Source: Limonium bicolor (Eukaryota > Streptophyta > Magnoliopsida > Caryophyllales > Plumbaginaceae). From it: a stretch of DNA of 64,000 nt. The stretch covers positions 136,713,296-136,777,295 of the forward strand of contig CM041776.1 in NCBI GenBank assembly GCA_023374045.1, read 5' to 3'. This document shows positions 53,687-64,000 of this stretch, piece by piece. The notes under the pieces are model-generated. The model was not told the origin of the DNA. It made no database searches and saw only the letters and a list, made by a program, of their open reading frames with translations. Both the position numbers and the translations under genes were made by a program. Position 1 is the stretch's first letter. Each line of letters begins with the position of its first letter.

Positions 53687-56600
53687 TGTAACACCCCTAC
53701 CATTAATACATGCTTACCGTCCAATCTCCTTACACATCAGATACACGCAGCGGTTACTTACTTACATACAATGGGTGATACAATGCCGTTAACCACCCAC
53801 GTGGCTAACAAGGCTACTACTACTGATTACAGCATCGGTCTGATGGACCGGAATCCCGAGTACTACACATCTATAATACATACTCCATTCATCAATCAAT
53901 TGCAACAATGCTCCATTCAATACTTACTCCTCTTCAATCCATACAATACAATATACTTCACCGAGTCTACTAGGGTCCTTATACATTATAATGTCACTTC
54001 CAAGTTCATACATACTCTCTAGGAGTTCTACCTCTACCCATTTTCTCACAACTACTTACTTTCTAAGTACAAGGGTGTGCCTCCGTCTCTTCCTGACCAT
54101 ATTCGCTTCGGGTACCTGCACACTAAAAAAATGTCCCCGAAGGGGTCAGCTTTCGCCGAGCATGATAACCGCATACCCCGCGTACTAGTGAGGGTACGCC
54201 GACCACTTGGTCGAATACATGCGGTTCGTTTTCATTCAAACATACATGCATACATGCTCTTATATACAATACAAGAATACTTACGCAAGCATACATACAT
54301 TCACTTCATTACATACAGGGAATACAATATAACCATCCAATACATACTTACCTTCCTCCCCGAATAACCATATCAGTACATACACAAGGTACAGTTCTGT
54401 TAGCGTCATTGGTCCACCCGGGTTAATCGGGTGGAGATTACTCTTTTACTCATTATTCCCATACATACGCATACATACTCATACTCTACTCATACTAGAC
54501 TCATACATACTTACTTCTTACTCTTACTCATTAAGCCTGTTGGTTTGGTATGGCCTCTGGGCAGGGACTACACCGTCCCACCACCAGGCTTACTTGGTTC
54601 ACTAATCCAGGATGCTACCCACTTAAGGGATTTGGGTCGTGGACCAGCTTACGAACCAGGAATCGGATCCAACCTCTTGTGTCTCCTCATCCTCACGCGT
54701 GGGCCGAAACTATATCGGACTTCTACTCATTCCAATTTACTCACTTAAGTTAGGAGTTAGGTAGTTAGGAATTAGTAGAAGTCAACATCCAACCACATAC
54801 ACAAATACATTATTCATATACACATCCATACCAATACAATACATTATACAAGTACACTACAAGGTACAATTACACATCATCATCATTCATACATTTCATG
54901 AATTATACAAACTATTGTTCAAGACAAATATCGAGAACAATGTAGACAAGCACAAGTAAGTGCAATATAATCCGATTCGTGCATTTATCTAATTAGGTGG
55001 TCAAATAAGCACACAAATCGGGGTAACCAGATTAGGATACAGGGCATGAAGAAATCATACCTTTCACCGTTGTACTTGTAACCCAACGTTCCTCCGGTGT
55101 TCACAAATCAAATCCTATGATATGCATACAATCGAATAGTTAATCTAACTATCATTACTTTGTTCGATTATCCTTATGTTTCCTAACTCACACTTACTAA
55201 GTCTTTACATTCCTATACTTACATTTTATTTACTTACTATTCATTGCTTAACAATGGTATACTTACATATATATGCTCATATGTATAGGTGGGTATACAT
55301 ATACATATATATATATATATATATATACTAATCATAATCTTTTAGTTTTTTTTGTAAGTTTTGACCCGACCGACCCACCCTGGGTCGGACCCATGGGTCG
55401 GTCGGCTCCAGAGACTCCAATTACAGAAAATTCCAACCCGACCGACCCAGCCAGGGTCGGTCCTTGGGTCGGTCCGTTACAGAAGCACTTCCCGTCTAAA
55501 ATTTCTACTCGACCGACCCAGTCAGGGTCGGTCGGATGCAGAAAGCTTCCGAGATTGCAAATTTTCGGGTCGACCGACCCTGCTAGGGTGGTCCTAGGGT
55601 CGGTCCAGCCCAGTACTTATTTTAATTACTCATTTTAAACTTCAAACTCTACTCAATTCACACCCAATCTTTTCCTACTCATTTCCACATGTTTCTACAT
55701 GTTTAAACACTAATTAAATCCTCTAATTCACCTTAGTTCATTCATCAAATTCATTACTAAATCCATCAACCAATTTACACAATTTCCTACTTCCTTTCAA
55801 CACTTATAACAGTTTTCATTCTCTAACGCTACAGTTTTTACTATAACTCCTACCATCCAATACTTCCTCCACCAATGTCATCCTAGCATCCCAAATACCT
55901 CCTCTTACCATGCCAATTCATTCCCAAGCAATTGTACCATCTATACCCAAGTCCAACATTCTTTTTACCAATTCTTGCACACTAATCTTTCCTAGTTCTT
56001 CTATACAATTTGATACCTCTTTGCTACAGATTTTGGTGCCTACTTCCTCCATACATAATTTCCTCTCCTAATGCCATCTCCAAGGCCTACAATGCATCAT
56101 CTCACCTCTTCAAATCCAACACTCATTCCTAGGTCAAGTACATAAGTTCTCCTAGTTCCTCCAATACCATTCAACACTCTTGTTGCAGATTTTACATTCT
56201 TTCATTCTCATACTATAATCACTACTCCATGGTCATTAAACATCTCTACTATCCTCAATACATACCTTGGTTCTCCCATTCACCAAGTCATCCATAAACG
56301 CACATATTCCTACCAAAATTTTGCCATAGTTCATCTACTCTTCTTACTTAGCCACACATACACATTCTCACCAAAATCATTCCTATTCTAGCCACACCCA
56401 TACAAGGGTCCTACCAGCAGTACAAGGCAATCTAAACCATTACAATACATCAATACTCCTTCCAACATCAATACCAATACTCACACTTCAACTCCATCAC
56501 AAACAATAAATTCCTGCACATACACATTTACTTCCCAATGTTCTACCCAAGCTTTTAAACATCTTTCAAAGGCTTCAAAACTGTTACATTCTATTCCTCA

Positions 56601-58016
56601 TTATACTACAACATACCAATTATTCATTACCATATACATTACTCATTTTTACTACACAAAATCTGTTACACCTACAATACATAAACCAACTCAAGGTAAG
56701 AGCAATTACCTTGTGTTTTCTAGTTTTTTTTTCTTCCTTTCTTCCCCTTCTTCCTTCCTTTCCTTCTTGTTCTCGGTTTCAAATGGATTCCATACTCCAA
56801 TGCTACAGCCCATACCAATACACAATACTACTTAGCATTTCACCCTTAAACTAATCTAGGGTTTACATACTTATTTAATGTTAAAATGAAGAAGCATTAC
56901 CTCCCAATGGCTAGATGAAGCTTTGGACAGCAACAATGTCAAGATTCCAACTCCAAAATGAAGCCAAAATCGGCTGGGGAACAAGGCATAAAACAAGGCT
57001 AGAGTTTGAATTTTCGTTTTGCCAAAAGGAGCTAGGAAAAGATGGATTTTTAAACTTCTTTTTACCTCAAAACACCAAGGTGAAGGAGGGGCTTCTAATG
57101 GTGGGCTCAAACCTTCGAATGGAGAATATCCATGGAGATGAAAGTGGGTGTTTTCGATTTTTGAAAGGAGGAAAGATGATCTCCTTTGCAAGGGGATTCC
57201 AACGGTACAGTTTTTATGTGATTTGGAGGAGTTTTGAGCCTCCAAAAATGGGAGAGAAGGAGAGGGCTGGTGTGGTTTGCTCTTATCACCATTAGAGGGC
57301 TTAGGAAGAAGAAATAAAATGAGAGAGAGAGAGAGAGAGAATCGTGAATGAGGGAGTGGGTTGTGAGGAGAGAGAGTTTGTTTTTGTTTTTTAATTATTT
57401 CCTTGTCCTTTATCACATAAGAGGGAAAATAAAGAGAGGAAGGAGTAAGTGAGGCCGGCCCCCCATATGCACCCATACAGATTTTTGATTTTTATTTGCT
57501 AAAGTGGACACATTAGTTTTGATTTATTACATTCGCACCACAAACTTCCCGGTTTTTACAGTTTTTGCTAGCCGGAACCCGTTTTCCGGAATTTTCTCGT
57601 TTAATTATTTTTATTGACTATTAAGCTCCCATAAATGCTTAATAATGATTATTTAATGATTTATAATTTTTTACGGGTCCGTTTGACCACTTAAAGTCAC
57701 GTTTTCGGGTTTCCTCGAAAAACGTGCTCTACAGCTCTATTAGCGTTTTAATTCATTATTTGGATCCGTTTTCTTCGGGAGCTGTTCCCATATATTATTT
57801 AGGTTCTATTAAACCTTTGGAATCCATATAACACGCTAACCGAGGTCTCATACCTCCTATGGTTACTTAACGCTTATTTAGCGTTTTTCGCTTTTTGAGC
57901 GTTTATTTATTTCTTTTGGATTTTTTTTTCCTTACTAGTATTAATTAGGCACCATTAGGCCCTTAAATACGTATTAGATTAATTTTAATCCTTATGTTTA
58001 AGTTCGGGGTATTTGA
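53687..58016 (-). repeat. LARD 3' LTR (right, inverted copy)
   Basis: 4330 bp, TGTAACACCCCTACC to GGGGTATTTGA (terminal CA changed to GA). It is the reverse-complement counterpart of the left LARD LTR along its length. The same first 300 bp recurs at 63688-64000, which proves it is a terminal repeat. An inverted-repeat array lies at 55367-55607; a CT/GA-rich block near 57320 matches CT-rich sequence near 15600 in the left copy. Confidence 0.92.
55367..55607. promoter_or_regulatory. Four-unit inverted-repeat array in right LARD LTR (CGACCGACCC type)
   Basis: Units start at 55367, 55439, 55510 and 55571 (spacing 72, 71, 61 bp). Each opens with CGACCGACCC and closes with GGGTCGGTC-type arms, most with a central extra copy. 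The array lies 1.68-1.92 kb from the LTR outer end, matching the left array at 1.78-2.03 kb, but the arms are different. Confidence 0.85.
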
Positions 58017-58030
58017 ATCTACCCCCCTTA
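58017..58030 (-). other. Polypurine tract of right LARD copy
   Basis: On the minus strand TAAGGGGGGTAGAT directly precedes the 3' LTR. Identical core to the left copy. Confidence 0.85.
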
Positions 58031-59242
58031 GGAACTTTGTCCTCAAAGTTGTTCGAGGTTATGGGTTTACAATGCTTACTCATTCTTATGTGTCCAATAC
58101 CAAAGCCATACGTTCTTCCTCCTTACTAATCCCAAATCAGTCACTCAAGGTTCCTCCTTTCCATACCATACCAATGTACAATAAATACTCTGATCCGCAC
58201 TACTACCGACCATCCGGTTCCTCATTACCAAATTTATACATACATACAATGCAAGGCTATCCCCAAAGCGATGCAATACACATTCCAATCCCGCAGGCGC
58301 TCAGGTCATCTAGACACGAGACTCCTCTATGTCCCGCCGCCCTTGGAATAATACAACATAATATACTACTATCTTCTCCCGTACCAGCTTCCAACCCAGC
58401 TTCAACAAATACTTAGTCTTTAGTCTAAGGAATCCTCCCTACGCTACATAGAAATCCTTCTAAACATACAACTCCGGATTCCAATTTATGTTCATTACTT
58501 CTATCCTATGTGTGATTCTTGTGACCACTTGAGGGAGCTTCAAGAATCATTCGACCCTGATGTGATCAGCATCAGTGTTGAACTATCTTTCCACCCCAAT
58601 TTGTTTTCGGTTTCCTTGATCTGATCAGGATCAAGTTCGACTTCCCACATCAGGTTCAATCAACAAATAATTTAATGTTTCCATTTCTATCTTTTTATTC
58701 TTTCTAGTCGTGATTACGAATTCATACATCTCCAAAGGATGGAATCAATCCCTCAATCATCTTCACTCTACTTCCAACTGCTTTACTCCATGGTTCAATC
58801 CTAATGCTCATTTCATCACCCTTCCCTACTTCCATCCATTACTCACCATCATCTCCAATATTCTAACTAAGGAATACTACACTTATAAGATTTAGTTGGC
58901 TTCGATTGTTTCAAATATTTTACTTACGATTCCACTACTCATAAACTTCATTCATCTACTATCCTCATTCATTTCGTACTGCTTCTTCAAAGTTTACAAT
59001 ACTTGTGGAGCTCCGTCCCCTACTCATTACTTTTCTTTACTAATACTCTTACACTGGTGTTACCAGATAGGTACATTCCTCCTATGGTATTGCATGTTTA
59101 ATGCCTAGTTACCATAATTACAATATGAATGAGTACTTATGTTTATTTAATATAGTACCATCATCAATTGATTCTCATTTGTGTTATGCACATTACGGTT
59201 TATGTGTTTTATTCACAAAACTTACATTAAGCGGTTTTCGCT

Positions 59243-59277
59243 CTACCCCCCTTAAAAGGGATTACGCCCACGTAATC
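59243..59277 (-). other. Hairpin plus internal polypurine tract (right copy)
   Basis: Reverse complement of the left-copy block at 1694-1728: GATTACGTGGGCGTAATC then a pyrimidine/purine switch and AAGGGGGGTAG, again about 1.2 kb from the terminal PPT. The 18-base hairpin and the purine tract are unchanged between copies. Confidence 0.65.
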
Positions 59278-62200
59278 TACCATATTTATTATTATTAAAC
59301 TTGGTTTAATCAATCTGGCAAACTGAGCGTTTAGCTTCACTATGGTATACTATATACTATGCTCTAGTCAAAGGGTCTTAAACCATACCAATGGTTTAGT
59401 CTTTGCACCAAGAATTCCTATATGAGTTTATTTAACTCATAATTAATTCGGTTCCAGCCTATTAGGCTTCAAGGCATTACTAGCCATTCTACTATACTTA
59501 CTAGGTATATTGTCTCCTAGCTAGGGCCCACTAGCTTCTGCTGCGCGACCCTGATAACTCGGGTTACTTACCCTTCGTGTTAACCTTAATGTGCTATGCA
59601 TCACCTTTTATCCGTCTATCATGGGGATAAGGTTTATTAAACAAATGTGGTATTCTTTTACCGTGTTTGAACTCAATGAGTTGTAGGTTTATAACCAGCT
59701 CTCTGGCAATCTAGTATACACACTATTTGTACTTCCACGATCATTCGCTAAGCTCCTCCGACTTATTGTCGGGCGAGGTTAAGTCACTACTTAGTTGTAG
59801 TACTTCCTCTGTTGTCAATAGCTTCTGAATTACCAGTTCTTCTGGTTCAGTACAAGTGTTCTTTACTTGTATGACCTTGCATTTCTATGCGTTGGTCCTA
59901 GTGACTTTCCTGTATCTCCTTTCACCTTATATTCCAATGGAATTCACATCTTGTGATTACTAGTGTGCCGTACGCTCTTCGCGCTTCTTTGGCCTTAGGC
60001 CGCACTGTATGTTGCTGAGCTTGCTTGACTGGCTTATACCATGTTTGTGGTGAAAGGAAAGATTTACTACGGTTTACATTCTTCATATCCCTAGCCATCT
60101 CATTAGATCATTAGCTGAACAAGTGCAATGCCAAAACACTCAGTCATACAGAGTGCAGAGGCGTAAACGCTTGACAGTAAGTCACTTATGTGATAGGAAA
60201 GAATATTTCTGTGTGTCATCTCATACTTATACTCCGTGTTATTGCTTAACTACTCCCTCATAGCGGTCGCCTGTTGCGCACCGTATTCTTACTCATTGTA
60301 CAACATTGCTTTTGCTGTTTCTGTTACTGTGGTAGTTCCTTTTTACTTAGTGACATTGTCATTGGCACCATTTCCTTATGGTGTAAATACCCTAGGAGTT
60401 CCTGTGTTTGTGTGTATGACGGTCGTAGCATACGGCAATCCTATTATCTTCCCAATGTGGAGATGCCCTATTCCACTTAGGTTTTATGTGTAGGTTGACT
60501 TACCTCACATTCTATCATCATTTGTGATATAACTTACCAAGTATCTTGGTTGACCAAGGATAAAGCAATTTACCGGTTTACAAGCTCTCCTGAGCATTGG
60601 CTATTCGTGGTGTGCAATGTGCACTCACATAGATTGTTGACAATTATTGTCTTCCAGTGCTGAGCATTGGTTATAGGCTCTAGCTGTGTAGTTCCACTTG
60701 TATGCATATCACGGGACATCCAAGAAACTTCAAGGGTTTTCTGGTCCCGTTCTCCAATTGAGAGTATTCTATTACTGATAAATGAAAGTTCTTGTTGAGG
60801 GGGATGCATCCACCCATAAGTCTCGTGACGGGGTTTATCATGTTGATGTTTATGCAATGGTTCTCCACATGTATAGGTGCATATGGGTATGCTTAATCCT
60901 TAAGTCGTAATGGTTTGGAAATCTCATTTCCTTATTCCATCACCCCTTGGCAATATCTATTGTGTGGTTTTATTGTCATAGTGGGTGGAAGCCCTTTCTA
61001 AGGGTTCACATCATCACCACGTTGGTGGTCTTTGGCTAACGAGGGGTACCTTCCCTTGGGTTTCTTGAAGTGTCCAAGTGTGGGCTAGGCCAATGTTGGC
61101 ATTATCATGATTCTTATGCCTCGTGCTACCATTGCTACAGAAGGCATGTCGGTAATTAAGAACTCCGTCAACTGTATACTAGGCTGATGCTCTAGTGACA
61201 GTGACATTGAGTTGGCCATTACTCCAAGCCACTCAGGATGTTGGGTTTGAATTTATGGTCCAGTGTTGATTTCTTGTCGTACGAGGCAATATCTCTTGCA
61301 GGTCTTGTTAACAATTGGTGCCGGTTTTGCAACCGTTTAAGTTTATATAACGTATTTGGGTTTATGGCTTTAGAGCCATATTGCTGCAAGCTATGCTCTT
61401 TGCAAGCTGCTTATACATGTTTCCACTCCATGTATACCGTCATAGGTTAGAGGTATTATTGGGCTCCATGGTAAGTCGTGGCATCACGCTTCCGTTCATA
61501 GGAGGCCTTTTAGGCGAAATGGTATTAATAGGTGCCTCTCAGTACCTTAGGGTATTTCCTGTTAAGTGAAATCCCTTCGGTGTCCTAACCGAATGTTCGT
61601 TTTAGCTCCCGTGCTCATATCATTATGCTTGTTCGACTGTTGTTAACGCAGACACCCTTCAAGGATCGCTCCTGGGTGTTGGTAGTTATGCCGTTACATC
61701 CGGCTAATGTTTATAACATGTGGTCCTATATACCGTCTTATGGTATTGTGTTAAGCTATTCCCCCTTTTGGGTTGTAACGCCCCCCGTTCTTGGGTAGAC
61801 TGCTTACACTTGCTCCTAGTGCTTAAGACTAGGTTTGATATCCCCTTCAAAGATGGATTGTGCTTCGTAGTAATCTTGTGATTGCTCTTGGGAGTTCTGT
61901 CCCGTTTGTTGAGCATTGTGGTGTTCACGTTAGGCAACTACCTTTCTGTGTTTAGGTGGGTATACCTTCCAGCTATCACGTATTTGTTCGGTGTCCTCGA
62001 GACATATCCAATGTCTATACTTATCAGTCTGTGCTCTTTGCACTTCTTAGTCCTTACTCCTTATTTTCCAGATGGATTCTCTGAGTTCCTTGATACTTGT
62101 TCCTTAACTGCGTTTCCTTCTCCTTGATTGTCTGTGGTGTCCAGTTGTTCTGGTTAAAATTCACTCATGGTCCGTAGAACGGAGTTGACTACTTCCCGTG

Positions 62201-63670
62201 CGTCGCACACTACATGTATACATACGTGGGGTACCATATTGATACGTTACCACTTACCCAACTATATGTCAGGCCCGCAAGCTCCTTCGGAGTGCGGTTG
62301 TCCCACATCCCGTAACGGGTACACTCGTAGTGTTCGCCACACGCCTAGGTGAAGTATTCTATTGTCAACTCCTCTTGTATCATTCTTTGATACTCACCGT
62401 AATGTTGTTGGTCTGGTTTTAAAATCCAAGGTTTTTAAAAGAAGGTTTGTGGTTTGGAAGAAAACTTGGTTTGAAAAATAATGGTTCGGTGTTAAAAGAT
62501 GTTCTGCATGGCATAGCCATGTTGAGGTCTTGACCAAGTCTAGCTTCTCGCTGACTGGTATGTTCTAAATACTGTGGTCGGGCCGTTAGGCCTTTCCAAG
62601 GTTCCCTTCCTTCAGTTTCAAGATTTGTGATCCCATAGTTGCTTCATTGTAGTCACGGTACATTACTATGTACCTGTGATGTGTAAAGTTTCTTTACGTA
62701 TCTCTGTCCTTACTGCACTTGCCGTGGCAAGTGCGTGGTACTGATGGTTTTGGGTAATCCTATGCCAATCTTGGTAGGGTTTCCTCTTGCATTTGGTAGT
62801 CTTGTCGACTCTTCCTTTGATCTTATTGATCTACAATTGGTATACTCGATCCTTTAGGTAGCTTCTAGGTGGTCTAGACATGGCTGTCGTAGATCTGGGA
62901 GATTCCCACTCTATTTGGTTTAGTGTCGTTCCTTGTGGCTCGTTCCCACACATTTGTGGTGGTCACTGAGCCTTCCTTGTTTAGGTACTACTCTTGTAGT
63001 CCTATTGGATTATATCTCACGGTTGTTCTTGTAGCTGTCTGAGCTATATTGGCCAGGTATTGCAACCTTAGTGGTGTTGTAGTTTTGGGGTTAACCGCTT
63101 CCGACTATGTCCTTAGTCGGCTAGCATTCCGTTGGTGGTATTACTCAAGTATTACTATCCCGTAGACTTGTGTCTCGGGTTCCGTCACTGCTCCCTTTTC
63201 TGCGTCGTTGTACGCTTAGTGCTCCCTTTCCTGCTGCTGGTTGGTTAGCCAGGTTTTGCGACTGCTAAGCACGTCGCCCCATGTTGTTGCATGTTGTAGT
63301 CTACTTATGGTTGGAGTTCTCATTCTTCCGCCATTAAGTGCGGGTATTGTTGTCCAGCCGGGATCCATTTCCGGGACTTCCAATTCCTGGAATCTACCAT
63401 ATGTCGGTTCCTGTTACCGTGTGATTGCTTCACAACTGCCAGATCGGGTTTCCCCGAGTATGAGAAGACTTTTCTTCTCTCTGGCGTCCTTTCCCAAGTT
63501 ATACAGTGGGGTTTGCGGCGGGCGGGACTGGTATTGTAGGTATCCGGTACTCACCGGTAGTTCCTAACTAGCATATCTCTAACGCTAACACTCAGCCCTT
63601 AGCCCTAAGCTTCTAACTCCTAACTCGGTATTCCTAAACTCGGTATTTCCAGTCATCAGAGCAACACTTC

Positions 63671-63682
63671 GCTCTGATACCA
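63671..63682 (-). other. LARD primer binding site (initiator Met tRNA)
   Basis: The minus strand reads TGGTATCAGAGC five bases inside the 5' LTR, a perfect match to the plant initiator methionine tRNA complement. With the LTR start TGTAACACCCC and PPT AAGGGGGGTAG, this points to a gypsy chromovirus-type helper; the lineage is inference. Confidence 0.88.
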
Positions 63683-63687
63683 CTTTT

Positions 63688-64000
63688 TGTAACACCCCTA
63701 GCATTAATACATGCTTACCGTCCAATCTCCTTACACATCAGATACACGCAGCGGTTACTTACTTATATACAATGGGTGATACAATGTCGTTAACCACTCA
63801 CGTGGCTAACAAGGCAACTACTACTGATTACAGCATCGGTCTGATGGACTGGAATCCCGAGTACTACACATCTATAATACATACTCCATTCATCAATCAA
63901 TTGCAACAATGCTCCATTCAATACTTACTCCTCTTCAATCCATACAATACAATATACTTCACCGAGTCTACTAGGGTCCTTATACATTTATAATGTCACT
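63688..64000 (-). repeat. LARD 5' LTR, beginning only
   Basis: TGTAACACCCCTAGCATT onward repeats 53687-53999 nearly base for base with a handful of substitutions, then runs off the window. High identity between the two ends suggests this copy is fairly young. Confidence 0.9.

Larger units (their letters stand above)
58017..63687 (-). mobile_element. LARD internal domain (right copy), complete and non-coding
   Basis: 5.67 kb between PPT and PBS. No frame exceeds about 140 codons and no Gag or Pol motif is recognised on either strand. The half shared with the left copy (1-2940) is conserved along its whole length although it is non-coding. With ~4.3 kb LTRs, the full element would be about 14.3 kb, as in described LARDs. 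Confidence 0.82.

Noticed and set aside
56871..57476. 201-codon minus-strand open frame inside the right LARD LTR
   Set aside because: Ser/Pro/Leu-rich product of a purine-rich strand; I could not find the frame preserved in the corresponding left LTR region near 15520-16100, so coding is not supported.

Overview
The window is a retrotransposon-packed stretch of a land-plant nuclear genome, almost certainly a flowering plant. The evidence is nested Ty3/gypsy Tat elements with an extra archaeal-type RNase H, Sirevirus-type Ty1/copia elements with env-like ORFs, plant L1 LINE ORF1 relics, TRIM-like fragments and a very large non-coding LTR element. I found no convincing intact host gene, no tRNA or rRNA gene and no CRISPR array. 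The species cannot be named from what is visible.

Layout. (1) 1-19152 is one copy of a large non-coding LTR element (called LARD here) on the + strand: internal domain 1-2940, then a 3' LTR at 2941-19152. Into that LTR a 12.0 kb Tat/gypsy element (A, 3497-15512, minus strand) inserted, with a perfect 5-bp target duplication CTCAC. (2) 19153-29295 is the right part of a copia LTR (family C). It is split by a 9.3 kb Sirevirus (S1, 19218-28557, plus strand) with target duplication TCCAC. (3) 29296-about 35400 is a Tat/Ogre-like element (D) with an LTR 3' end, a PBS, a degraded gag, no visible pol and a tandem-repeat-rich 3' region. (4) About 35400-41060 holds an L1-like LINE relic on the minus strand; its ORF1 is split by a 2.0 kb solo LTR of family D (37254-39273, target duplication ATTTC). 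(5) About 41060-45938 is AT-rich sequence with direct repeats and a second, ORF1-only LINE on the plus strand (42160-44106) flanked by a 13-bp duplication. (6) About 45940-48220 holds an LTR-like region and a chain of three TRIM-like PBS/PPT modules. (7) 48221-53686 is the 3' half of a minus-strand family C element. (8) 53687-64000 is a second LARD copy on the minus strand: 3' LTR 53687-58016, internal 58017-63687, and 5' LTR from 63688 running off the window.

The relative insertion order can be read from the nesting. D was hit by C (junction at 29295/29296), C was hit by S1 and by the LARD element (19152/19153), and LARD was hit by A. A second C copy was hit by the second LARD copy at 53686/53687. 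The LINE was hit by a D element that later collapsed to a solo LTR.

The coding content is all retroelement protein: Gag, protease, reverse transcriptase, RNase H, integrase, Sirevirus env-like proteins, a spliced antisense protein in element A and LINE ORF1 proteins. All copies carry stops or frameshifts. Many of the stops are what C-to-T decay of CGA, CAG or CAA codons would give, the footprint expected of long-silenced, cytosine-methylated DNA.

The most unusual signal is not a gene. LTRs of several unrelated families carry arrays of GC-rich inverted-repeat boxes at regular spacing. In the two LARD LTRs the array sits at the same place with the same copy number and near-identical spacing (about 72 bp), yet the box sequence differs. 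I regard this motif-swapped array as the best candidate for an undescribed regulatory or structural system here.
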